Shown one piece after another: positions 1 to 10,002 of a DNA stretch of 64,000 nt; the first letter of the stretch is position 1, and each line of letters starts with the position of its first letter. The notes under the pieces are model-generated. The model did no database searches, had not been told where the DNA came from, and was given only the letters and a program-made list of their open reading frames with translations. Both the position numbers and the translations under genes were made by a program. The DNA comes from Branchiostoma floridae. Lineage: Eukaryota; Chordata; Leptocardii; Amphioxiformes; Branchiostomatidae. Where the stretch lies: positions 8,607,837-8,671,836 of the forward strand of contig NC_049992.1 of assembly GCF_000003815.2 (NCBI RefSeq), read 5' to 3'.

Positions 1-131
1 TGTATGAACGTAGATGCATACAGGGTGTACACAAGATGAACGTATGGTCCCTAAAAACCTACATGCGCGACAAATATATGTGTGCACATCAATATCTTAT
101 CATTTTCCTTCTGTCCACCGAGCAAAAAAGC

Positions 132-761
132 ATGCCTCACGTCTGCAAAGTTTGTGAACGGGAGTTTGCTCGTGCGTTCAACCTCGAGCGTCATCTGGAA
201 AGCAAACACCGAGACAAGTCAGGTGTCGCCTCGGGAGAAGTCGTCGTTGATGCCGAGACGGGGTCTTACCGGGAACGCGATGTTTTTGACGACTCCGACG
301 TGTCATCTGGACACGACACGGACACGGTTGGTTCCGAAGATTCGATGGCGTCACAAGATGAAGAAAGCGTCTCAGACGCCAAATCTGTGATGGGCTCCGA
401 GCAGGGAGACTCTACAGAAGAAACCGCCAGCGACCAAAGTGGTTCCGAGAGTGATGCAGGGACAGATGTGTCCTCCGGGACGGTTTCATCTGATGAAAGT
501 GAACGCACTGGCTACGACAGCGGCTACCACAGCGGTGGAGAGGAGGAGTGGACACTCTATCGAGACTGGTCCATCGCACTACCTCACCAGCCAGGCGATG
601 TTCCTCAAAGTGTCATCAAACAGACGAAGCGCGCTGGCAAAAAGTTTTATCTAATAGAGTTCGCTGCGTTGCCTCGTTACAGTAATGAGATCGAATACGG
701 CAAGAAGTGGGTCTCAGAACAGACACTGATGAAAAAATATGGTTACCTCGTCCTGAAGTAA
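132..761 (+). CDS. Intronless C2H2 zinc-finger protein with acidic Ser/Asp-rich middle
   Basis: The open frame encodes 209 residues from the ATG at 132; it is also open from an ATG at 36, but the zinc finger begins directly after the 132 ATG, so that start is preferred. One classical C2H2 finger is visible: Cys5-X2-Cys8-X12-His21-X4-His26. Residues of about 40-150 are low-complexity, dominated by Ser, Asp, Glu and Gly, followed by a better-ordered C-terminal 60 residues rich in Trp, Tyr and Lys. No intron signals are needed and the stop is TAA at 759-761. A single finger with a long acidic tail does not identify a family for me; it could be a cellular DNA-binding protein, a retrocopy, or an ORF carried by a mobile element, since satellite-like repeats follow immediately. 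Function is unknown. Confidence 0.5.
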   Translation: MPHVCKVCEREFARAFNLERHLESKHRDKSGVASGEVVVDAETGSYRERDVFDDSDVSSGHDTDTVGSEDSMASQDEESVSDAKSVMGSEQGDSTEETASDQSGSESDAGTDVSSGTVSSDESERTGYDSGYHSGGEEEWTLYRDWSIALPHQPGDVPQSVIKQTKRAGKKFYLIEFAALPRYSNEIEYGKKWVSEQTLMKKYGYLVLK

Positions 762-959
762 TGTGAGGTCGCCATATCGTTTGCAGTACAACTTTTCTTT
801 CCTGATGTGATACCATGTTTCACATATAGGACGAAATATACGTTGGTTATGAATTCCTTGATATATTTTTTAATACACGTCAAGTGATAGGATCACCGTA
901 CACTACTGTCTTTTGTGTTGTTGTGTTGATATATGCCTGCATAACAGGCACGTCCATGG

Positions 960-1790
960 CAAATACGTATGCGTTAATTAACACGAATATACTTACTCAC
1001 TTACTCCGGAGCAGCTTTTTTTTACTCCGGAGCAACACGTGTAGCTACTCCAAAGCAAGGATTCACTGCATGTACATATAGACGGTGTATGTTCGTACTT
1101 ACATGACAAATATACTTACTTACTTACAACAAATATACTTACTCACTTACTCCGGAGCATACTCCGGAGCAGTTTTTTTTTACTCCGGAGCAGTTTTTTT
1201 ACTTCGGAGCAACACGTATACTTACTCCAAAGCAATGTTTCACTACATGTACATATAGATGGTATATGTTTGTACGTACATGACAAATATACATACTTAC
1301 AACAAATATACTTACTCATTTACTCCGGAGCATACTCCGGAGCAATATTTTTACTCCGGAGCAGTGTTTTTACTCCGGAGCACCACGTATAGCTACTCCA
1401 AAGCAATGTTTCACTGCATGTACATATAGATGGTATATGGTCGTACGTACATACTTACAACAAATATACTTACTTACAACAAATATACTTAGTCACTTAC
1501 TCCGGAGCATACTCCGGAGCAGTATTTTTGCTCCGGAGCAGTGTTTTTACTCCGGAGCAACACGTATAGTTACTCCAAAGCAATGTTTCACTGCATGTAC
1601 ATATAGCCGGTATATGTCCGTACATACATGACAATTATACTGTCTTACAACTAATATGCTTACTCACTTACTCCGGAGCATACTCCGGAGCAGTGTTTTT
1701 ACTCCGGAACAACACGTATAGCTACTCCAAAGCAAGGATTCACTTCACGTACATATACATGGTATATTTTCGTACGTAAAACTAACCTGT
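960..1790. repeat. Tandem repeat, ~150-177-bp unit, with CTCCGGAG palindromes
   Basis: About five imperfect units follow one another. The landmark CACTGCATGTACATATAG and its variants start at 1064, 1241, 1412, 1589 and 1741, giving periods of 177, 171, 177 and 152 bp. Each unit holds several copies of ACTCCGGAGCA separated by T-runs, then ACACGTATAGCTACTCCAAAGCAA, then a TACA/TTACA-rich stretch. CTCCGGAG is a perfect 8-bp palindrome. No coding potential was seen. Confidence 0.9.
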
Positions 1791-1821
1791 ACGATAAAAC
1801 TATATAAAATAAAGAAAAAAG

Positions 1822-2206
1822 GAAGGCCTCCCGGCGTTTAGCCTTACGGCCAGGGCAAGTAAGGGCATGTCTCACGAGAGGGAGGTGGGGGTGGTGTTAC
1901 GGGGGGGGGGGGTGTAAGAATTTTCCTCGGTGGGTAGGAAGGTCGACCTGAGCCTTGGTTCAACCAAAAAAAAATAGATAGATTAAAGAAAAAGGCGTAG
2001 AGCCTTACAACCAGGCCAAATAAGGGCATGTCCCTCATGATTGGAGGGGGGGGTCATAAGGGGGAGGGGTCATTAGGGGGGGTGTCATAGTTACCTTGGT
2101 GGGTCAAAAGTTCGACTTGACCCCTCTTTCACCCCTACCCAGAGCTCAGAAAATACCCCTAGACTAGGCCGTCAGACGATGACCTCTGACCTGCGCCTGC
2201 TTTGCG
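1822..2206. repeat. G-rich tandem duplication, 161-bp period, entering an assembly gap
   Basis: Two diverged units can be aligned; the word AGCCTTAC starts at 1840 and 2001. Each unit continues with an AAGGGCATGT word, a long G-run and a GGTGGGT(A/C)..AAGGTTCGAC-like end. The sequence just after the gap (2422 onward, AGGAAGGTTGACATAGG) resembles the unit end, so more copies probably sit in the unsequenced stretch. Confidence 0.7.
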
Positions 2207-2421
2207 NNNNNNNNNNNNNNNNNNNNNNNNNNNNNNNNNNNNNNNNNNNNNNNNNNNNNNNNNNNNNNNNNNNNNNNNNNNNNNNNNNNNNNNNNNNNNN
2301 NNNNNNNNNNNNNNNNNNNNNNNNNNNNNNNNNNNNNNNNNNNNNNNNNNNNNNNNNNNNNNNNNNNNNNNNNNNNNNNNNNNNNNNNNNNNNNNNNNNN
2401 NNNNNNNNNNNNNNNNNNNNN
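2207..2421. other. Assembly gap (215 N)
   Basis: Run of N between a G-rich tandem repeat and a MITE; probably collapsed or unsequenced repeat units. Confidence 0.99.
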
Positions 2422-2470
2422 AGGAAGGTTGACATAGGACTAAACACACATAGTATGGTATACCAACAGT

Positions 2471-2919
2471 TAGGTGGTAGAATTTAGTACATCATACGGG
2501 TGCAAAACATTTTTTCTTCTTGGACTAATCCGAATAAAACAGACATGAAAAAAACAACAGAGGAACAGGTTTCGCCAATTACAAAATGGACACACTATGT
2601 CGGCAGCCATTTGGGTCTAACCGGGGGGCCAAGAAGACAACAAGAGCGAAGTCAAGTAGAGTTTATAGTCAATTGCACCAAGTTTCTACAGTCAAAGGTA
2701 CAGAGACAGTTAGCCTTTATTACACGGAGATGGGATTTTAAAATGCAGTGGGAGTCCAATAATCCACCAAACAGATTACTTTGTAGCAAAATTGACCATT
2801 TACCATTGTTTTCAGTATTGCCAGTTCTCAAGTTTCCACAGACAATCAGGTCCAGGTTCATGTCCGGACCTGGAAATGATCCTCTGGACGTGAATTTTCT
2901 GTACTGGTACCTCCCCCAA
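2471..2919 (-). mobile_element. Old hAT-type MITE, copy 1 (reverse orientation)
   Basis: The reverse complement of this stretch aligns along its whole length with the clean element at 22985-23406: the same end (GGTACC.GTACAGAAAATTCA), the same GGTCCGGAC words, the same CTGTTTGGTGGA core and the same T-rich far end. Its 8-bp flanks, CCAACAGT (2463-2470) and CCAACAAT (2920-2927), match at 7 of 8 positions, as expected for an aged 8-bp target duplication. The 186-codon ORF across this region is a by-product and is not a gene. Confidence 0.75.
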
Positions 2920-3170
2920 CCAACAATAGATTTTTTTTTCTTTCTGTCCTTTCACATCTTATTCTTTGACTTAAGATTCATTTTGGCATTCTATGGCATT
3001 AGTTATCTGTTTTCTGATACTTTTTTTTCAATCTACGGAATATTTGTGCTCATTTTATAGCTGCTTTGCACAATTTATTGTGTGGTCGAAAACTTTTTTT
3101 TTTTTTTGAAATGGCCGAAAATTGGTGCGAGCGCGGATGTCATCCATATAATCAAATCAACGTGGCCTTA

Positions 3171-4330
3171 CGGTTCAGTCCTGTCGAGCATATTCTGGTA
3201 AGGGCTGCATCTGTTGTTGTTTTTTTCTGAAGGGATATAAAATGTGGGTCCTGTACGCGTGTTCAAGGAGATGTCCGTTAAAAGGGAATGGCTAGCACCC
3301 TCCGTCAAAAGATACCCTGTTAGTGAAACATCCTCAACTATTTCGACATCTGGCCGGGGTTTTCCCTTCAACATTGTTTTCGTTGGGGAGTTTAATCACA
3401 TATTGTAAAAGTAGTTCAAAACAAACCGATCATTGACTCATGATCGTGTACATGTTTCATCTTATCCATATTTCGGGAAGAAAATATAAACTACCTGTGG
3501 TTGTGGCGAAGGTGAAGTCATCTTGTATTATCTTGACCTTGGAGTTTTCAAACTGGATTCTGACTTTACGGAATCTTGTCTCCCCAGCCTCGTTCCAGAA
3601 GCCCTTGAGACAAAAAAGGGTTAAAAGAGGAGGCATGAGAACCATTACCGTGTGTACAGTTGCATATGCTATGTCTAGATCTGTTCTTCACATTCTTTGT
3701 ATATAAAATCATAGTCATATGCATGCAGCAACTTATCTTTTTTTTTCATACATAGTCACAGATGGAATTGCGCAAAAATCATCAATCATAATCACGGTTC
3801 TCATAATGACAGCTCTTTACATCCGCATAACAAGGTCAATATATCTGTACATTATTCCAAATGCGAGACCATTCAAAATCATTCACACATGACTGTACTG
3901 TAAACCTTATAATGTTGTATATATACTGATGATATCTTGTTGTTGTATCCTGTACAATTGTCGAGCAATAAAGTTCATTCATCCATCCATCTACCCATTC
4001 ATTCATTCATTTCTCACGTATAGTGGGCCGCTGCATCGATACCAAACGGCCCCACTCCATTGAAGTCGAGGACCATATTTAATGGCAAAGTTGTTGTCCG
4101 GACCAGAAGGCAGGGTGAGGAACTCTTCTGGGTTTTCGGAGGACATGTTGTGACAGTAGACTCGGATGGAGGTATCTTGGCACATGGAGAAGGGATGGAT
4201 TGTGTAGTCGCCATCACTGGCAGCAGGCAGGCGGGACTTCACTTCGCGACAGGACTTCGGTTCTACGTTGATGGGAACATGTAAAAAAAATGATTGCTGA
4301 ATAAAAAATACTCTTGTTTGTCCTAAAACA
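3171..4330 (-). pseudogene. Partial tandem duplicate of the GON gene (two exons only)
   Basis: This block is nearly identical to 5984-7175 and carries two GON exons on the minus strand: 4262-4018 (245 bp) and 3603-3495 (109 bp), with intact splice sites and open frames. The first encodes the same protein segment as the complete gene; the second differs at two residues (Lys/Arg and Glu/Gln). The upstream exons (signal peptide, linker) and the two downstream exons (GDCYS-containing and terminal RCGGWCGHC) are absent between here and the gap at 2421. It lies downstream of the stop codon of the complete gene, so it cannot be part of the main transcript without read-through. It may be a recent incomplete duplication or a haplotype piece wrongly placed by the assembler. 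Confidence 0.8.
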
Positions 4331-4709
4331 AACAACAAAAGTGGTGTGATATATATTGGACGTTATCAATCATTTACAAGTGTTACAAGTAATTAAGGGT
4401 ACATAACATGATCTTCCATGTCTATGCTCGCATTGTTTCTGTACAATTCAAAGTCTTTTGCTTGCAACCTGGGAACATTTTGAAAGCATTTGTCCAGAAT
4501 TTAATGTACACACACACATACAGTTGTGAGAAAACACTTGAAGGTGAACGCTTATAATACATTATTGCAAACATCACTTCAAAAACAACATTCGCTGCTA
4601 TTTCCTAAGAAAATAGTTTCCACCACCCATCAAGTTCATTTCCTTGAAGTGGTCAAATGGTCTTGTACTGAAAAAAAAATTCTTTTCAAAAAATATTTGC
4701 AGTGTATAA

Positions 4710-7700
4710 CTAGTTCTCACCCATACACTGTGAATGAGAGAGAAGTAGGTTGTCTCCTTCCGGCTTACAGTGTCCACACCAACCTCCGCATCGGGCAGAG
4801 GCAACCTGGACAAATATCAACATTGTGAATCATGATTTAATTTATGAATTTAGAATTGCTATTCTCTACGAACATGAATTACCAATATGTAATATAATGC
4901 TATGTAGGATAGAACAAGGGTTCATCTAATCCTTGCAATAATGATATTCAAGCAATCTTCTGTAAAACAAACTTCCCTCGTGTGCTTTAGGGATCTTTAG
5001 GGCCCGTCCTTTGAGGAGAGCCACGCCTCAAGCATGTTAAGGAACCCATGGCCACCACTGTGAGTTATAGAAAATAGTGGGGGTCCGTGTGTGCACATGA
5101 GTGGTTTGAAATAACAAACCATCAATGAGCAATTATGGGAACCAACCTGTCTATCCTGAATGAGAAAGTTGTGCCTTTTTCAAGGGCACAAGATCGGGCA
5201 CAGATTTGAACCCAGGACCTCTGGTTCTTCCGGGAGAATACCATGCAGTTACGCTACACGACCACATACTTTTGATGCTTTAATCTTCTTTATGCCTAAA
5301 TCATATCATAAGAAATAATCATATCATAGTATTTCATCATATCGTCAATCTATCAGTGAGCAATACTTTATCAATATGTGACCGACCTTTCTGTCCTGAG
5401 AGATGTACATATCCTGGACAGTCACATCTCCAGGCCAGGTGTACCACATGGTCCACTGAACACCTTGTGCCAGCTTGAGTTCCGTCCCGGTCAGGTTAAC
5501 CTTCAATGTTCCTCTGCCACAGCCCTGTCTGGGCGAGTAGCAGTCACCGGCCACTCCGTACGGTACGTCATTGTTACCTGGTGTACGGAAGGAAATCAAT
5601 TAGAATGTTACATCTACACCTGATTGTAACTCAACTGGTTGCAACTTCACAGTTGAGCTCCTGGTACCAATTGGTCTGCACCTGACAGACCCCGGTTCAA
5701 TCTAACCTGGAATGCAGTTTAGTTGTGGCACGGCCTACTGTAGTTTGTGTAGGCTCTCTACGGGGGCCAGTGCAGCTCTGAGCCGCCGGTGTGAATGAGC
5801 ATTTTCCCGGTAGGACTTTGCCCAGTGGGAGTTAATTAACTGGCCAAAACATCCCGTGGATGGCAAATTTAAGTCCCACCGTGCAAAACTTCTACCGGGT
5901 GTGCAAGATTACCCTGGCGGTGGAAAGACCCTCTTGCCCCGAAGGTAGCCTGGCCAATCCACGGTAGACTGGATTCCAGGTTACGGTTCAATCCTGTCGA
6001 GCATATTCTGGTAAGAGCTGCATCTGTTTGTTTTTTCTGAAGGGATATAAAATGTGGGTCCTGTACGCGTGTTCAAGGAGCTGTCCGTTAAAAGGGAATG
6101 GCTAGCACCCTCCGTCAAAAGATACCCTGTTAGTGAAACATCCTCAACTATTTCGACATCTGGCCGGGGTTTTCCCTTCAACATTGTTTTCGTTGGGGGG
6201 TTTAATCACATATTGTAAAGGTCGTTCAAAACAAACCGATCATTGACTCATGATCGTACGCGTGTACAATTGTTTCATCTTAACCATATTTTGGGAAGAA
6301 AATATAAACTACCTGTGGTTGTGGCGAAGGTGAAGTCATCTTGTATTATCTTGACCTTGGAGTTTTCAAACTCGATTCTGACTTTACGGAACTTTGTCTC
6401 CCCAGCCTCGTTCCAGAAGCCCTTAAGACAAAAAAGGGTTAAAATAAGAGGAGGTATGAGAACCATTACCGTGTGTACAGTTGCATATGTTATGTCTAGA
6501 TCTGTTCTTCAAATTCTTTGTCTGATGATATAAAATCATAATCACATGCATGCAGCAACTTATAATTTTTTTCATACATAGTCACAGATGGAATTGCGCA
6601 GAAATCATCAATCATAATCACGGTTCTCGTGATGACAGCTCTTTACATCCGCATAACAAGGTCAATATATCTGTACATTATTCCAAATGCGAGACCATTC
6701 AAAATCATTCACACATATGCATGACTGTACTGTAAACCTTATAATGTTATATATATATATATACTGATGATATCTTGTTGTTGTATCCTGTACAATTGTC
6801 GAGCAATAAAGTTCATTCATCCATCCATCCATCCACCCATTCATTCATTCATTCATTTCTCACGTATAGTGGGCCGCTGCATCGATACCAAACGGCCCCA
6901 CTCCATTGAAGTCGAGGACCATATTTAATGGCAAAGTTGTTGTCCGGACCAGAAGGCAGGGTGAGGAACTCCTCTGGGTTTTCGGAGGACATGTTGTGAC
7001 AGTAGACTCGGATGGAGGTATCTTGGCACATGGAGAAGGGATGGATTGTGTAGTCGCCATCACTGGCAGCAGGTAGGCGGGACTTCACTTCGCGACAAGA
7101 CTTCGGTTCTACGTTGATGGGAGCATGTAAAAAAATGATTGCTGAATGAAAAATACTCTTGTTTGTCCTATTATATGGCCTAAAACATTTGTAAACGACT
7201 TAATACTTCTGCCAAGTTATCATATTTGACTGTTCTGGATTAGCTTAAAAATAACTTCCCAGTCTCTTTTCATGACATAGCCTTTTAGGGGTTGTAGGGT
7301 TAATGTGATATTTTCGGCTTTGTCTCGGGCACGGTGTTGGGAGACTCTTTATACCGCATTAACATTTGTGCCCCTGTGTTGTGTGTGAAAGTCGTGCAAA
7401 GACAAAGTGCATTATTTCCCAAAGACACAACGTCTAGCCCAGGGACGCCGGGAATCGAACTCACGACCTCTTGACCTCCCATCCGCTAGCCTACACTCAA
7501 CAGCAAGATGAAGAAAACAATCTAGTCTCTACCAGACTGACTAAATAATAACGTTGGCTATTATAGGCCAATAATTTGCCAGGGGACTTTTTGCTGCCAG
7601 AGGAGTGTTAGTTGGCCGGCTGCAAGGGGAAATGTGTAACATAAACCTAAGCCTGGCCAATTTCCTGATTTTTTGCTATTTGAATTCTATGATCCCCACA

Positions 7701-8166
7701 CCCCCGTAGGAAGGCCTGCTGGAGGCTAGAAAAAATCAGTGCAATGACGTAGAAGATGTCGAGCGGTGTTGTGCCCAAAAATTGCTTTTTAACCTTACCT
7801 GTAATGGCAAAACCTGTCTGTGCTAAGGAGCTTAGCACTTCATGAGTGTTCACAACCCTCAATTTCACCTGTTCAATCTTCGATGTCACCTCCTCGATTC
7901 TCCCTAGGGAAAAGTATACCATAAGAAGATTTTTAAAAACATTGCCTTAAAATAAGCTATCACATGCATTTCATTCTGCAAATTTTACACAGACCACTTT
8001 TAAGTAGAAAGATGCAGATAGAAAACACCAAGGAGGTTAAAAGAACACACTAACTTTTTAGGTGGGCTGCTTGCCGTACAGTCAGTACACCGAACACATT
8101 GGGACCCCACCATAGGACCGAGACGCACAGGAAAACTAAAGCTTTGCTGCGGATCCAGGCATCCAT
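4710..8166 (-). CDS. Secreted free-standing GON-domain protein (ADAMTS9/20 C-terminal domain family)
   Basis: Six coding exons, minus strand: 8166-8055, 7903-7799, 7108-6864, 6421-6313, 5577-5387, 4805-4710. Junction phases are 1,1,0,1,0, total 858 bp, 285 residues. The ATG at 8166 opens a typical signal peptide (residues 1-30, hydrophobic LVFLCVSVLWW). Residues 38-66 form a short amphipathic, possibly coiled-coil stretch (IEEVTSKIEQVKL). Residues 74-270 are a whole GON domain: SCREVKS, ASDGDYTIHP, RVYCHN, FRKVRI, VAGDCYSPRQGCG, NLTGT and the closing RCGGWCGHC (259-267) match the domain known from the C-terminus of ADAMTS9, ADAMTS20 and C. elegans GON-1. No metalloprotease, disintegrin or thrombospondin repeat is present, and there is no room for one between the signal peptide and the domain. 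Probably an extracellular or matrix protein; its partner is unknown. Conserved cysteines suggest disulfides. A 1.2-kb internal piece is duplicated downstream. Confidence 0.88.
4985..5268 (-). repeat. tRNA-derived SINE-like repeat
   Basis: On the minus strand the stretch starting near 5265 reads like a degraded tRNA: GTGGTCGTGTAGCGTAACTG, then a loop, then CCTGGGTTCAAATC, a B-box match. It lies in the last intron of the GON gene. The same AACCCAGGACCTCTGG word occurs in the SINE at 27240. Confidence 0.55.
5703..5983. mobile_element. Terminal-inverted-repeat element with 10-bp flanking direct repeats
   Basis: Left end TAACCTGGAATGCAG and right end CTGGATTCCAGGTTA are inverted repeats. The flanks are the identical decamer CGGTTCAATC (5693-5702 and 5984-5993), a likely target-site duplication. 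The interior words TGTAGGCTCTCT and GGTAGGACTTTGCCCAGTGG recur at 42380-42480. It sits in the intron between GON exons 4 and 5, exactly at the edge of the duplicated block. Confidence 0.65.
7300..7500 (-). repeat. tRNA-derived SINE
   Basis: On the minus strand, 7495-7440 reads as a tRNA-like head: an A-box-like TAGCGGATGGG, then GAGTTCGATTCCC, a near-perfect pol III B box, followed by a non-tRNA body toward 7300. It lies in the intron upstream of GON exon 3. Stem pairing is not good enough to call a functional tRNA. Confidence 0.65.
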
Positions 8167-10002
8167 ACTGAATCTTGCTCTATGAAGAAAACAATTGCAA
8201 TAAAAGAGAGTCAAAAGCTAAAAGAAATGATTGTAAAAACATTTCTCTCAAATCAGGAAAAGAATCGACAAGAAGCATTGATCGTGTGACCCATTTACTT
8301 AACACATACGGTTGTTGGGAAACAAGGCGTGTACCCAGTACTTAAATAACTTAACACCAAGTTAAGTTACTTTCTTCAGTGTCTAACGTACGAAACAATT
8401 TTGCTGCAGTTGCATGCCTCCTGGTATATACATATACTGTGGTGTATATATCAGTAACATCATTTGCACCTCAAAGAAAACTATATAAGTAACGTTACTT
8501 ACCTAGCTGCTGATTCTTTCAAAATGAAATTGGCAGTCACTCAGTTCCCATGGGACCTTGTACTAGATTTTAGTTTGCCAAATGCATGATAACAAACGAT
8601 ATGATTCAGAAGTGGACCCGTCGAGTGTTTCTGACCTAATGCAGAAAATACTTTTGACAAATCCACGCCACAGCCTGTAGGGAAAAACAGCATACAGCGT
8701 CCTTGAGGATACTAACGATGTTAGCCATGCGGACGCCAACTAACCACACATTTGTATTACATTACCGTTGCAGCTCTTTCAGTGTAGTTGAACAACAATA
8801 AGAAGCAGGGCGAAATGGAATGTTTTGTCGGTGTCATTTCCACCTACTTAGACTTTTGAAAATAGTTATTTTGTTATCATCACCGATCGAGTCCCGTGGG
8901 AAAATTTACGTCTGAAACGAGTGCGAGAAATTGCATCCATTGTTCCCTTAGAATTTGACTTTGAATTGATTTTGACTGGACTGGAAACTATTTACGAAGA
9001 AAACATTTTAAGCGCATGCAGTTGAAACAAGAGTTTGGAGACCTCATATCTCCATTAAATATTCCGATCATGCAAATGACTTCCACATCTACATAATCTA
9101 TGCTTGATTACATAACGTTACACCTTTAACTAACTTACATAGGTAAAAACGTTGACAACCCAATCATTTACTAGTTATAAGACTTATGAGACTGTTGCAT
9201 ATGCATAAACTACGTATTCTACATGTATTTCAATCCTATAATGGAGACAATTGCGCAAATATAGATTTTCTCATTATGCTAATTAAATCCTAATCTGCGT
9301 AATTGGCACTTCATTATGTACAAATGTAGTTACATCTCTGTCTAATCCAACTGCCTACTAAATATTATGGAAATCCGTTGTTTCTTTCTTCAGTAATTCT
9401 CCTCGGAAGATGTTGACAATAAAGCCCCTGTAGTTCCAGATGCTGGTATGTTGTTTGACTAAATCTCGCTAGATGTCGTCCCTCTATGGTCACAAACAGC
9501 TGACTCCGGCCGGTCCCTGTATTAAGGATTAAGCTGTAAAACCAGTCCGCCCAGGATAAGTTCATTTGGAACCGCAGACAATGCAGTGTTACAGACAACC
9601 CTACCTACTGATCACGCAGTTCATTAAAGAACCGGAGAACGACTCAGACAGGTTTGTGATCGATGAAACCAGTTTACTGGTTGAAATTTTACTGTATACA
9701 GCATGTCCTTTGTGTGCAAAACACTTCCGGGTTTTCAACTTGCAAGTTTCTAATCTATTCCAGTGATCTTGACGCATAGCAGAAGGATGCTAGCTTTCAC
9801 TAGTTAGCCACAGGGCGACTGCTGGATTAGGGCTTTTGCATGCAGTCTTTTACATAATAATTTACTATTTTATAGGCAGGGCTGTAAAAGATCCAACAGT
9901 CGCCCTGTGGCTACATACCCAGGTACCTTACTAGGGACAAAATACCTTGAACAATAGAGGATTTGAAGTGCATGAAACCAAGTGATTTTTTTAACCTCCT
10001 TG
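8167..10002. other. Spacer between GON gene and DIPK1-like gene (divergent)
   Basis: No gene was recognised. The two flanking genes diverge from here, so promoters for both must lie in this 1.8 kb. A hairpin-forming inverted repeat occupies 9805-9913. Short ORFs at 9365-9598 (minus) and 9566-9766 (plus) overlap each other and show no family resemblance. Confidence 0.6.
9805..9913. repeat. Short hairpin-forming inverted repeat
   Basis: TAGCCACAGGGCGACTG at the left is answered by CAGTCGCCCTGTGGCTA at the right; the next bases also pair (CTGGAT/ATCCAA). A fold-back or solo MITE relic just upstream of the DIPK1-like start codon. Confidence 0.7.

Noticed and set aside
960..1790. Regular repeats could be mistaken for a CRISPR array
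   Set aside because: Unit is ~175 bp with diverged copies and variable spacing, no cas genes, and the window is clearly animal nuclear DNA.
2500..3060. 186-codon ORF as a gene
   Set aside because: It coincides with the antisense of a hAT-type MITE and then AT-rich sequence; the other copy of the element does not preserve the frame.
3168..3374. Minus-strand ORF MLKGKPRPDVEIVEDVSL and its twin at 5981-6184 as exons
   Set aside because: They lie in the intron after GON exon 4 in both duplicated blocks. Their similarity is explained by the recent duplication; the flanking exons already join in phase without them.
7440..7500. Functional tRNA gene
   Set aside because: Pol III boxes are present but acceptor and anticodon stems do not pair properly; treated as a SINE head.
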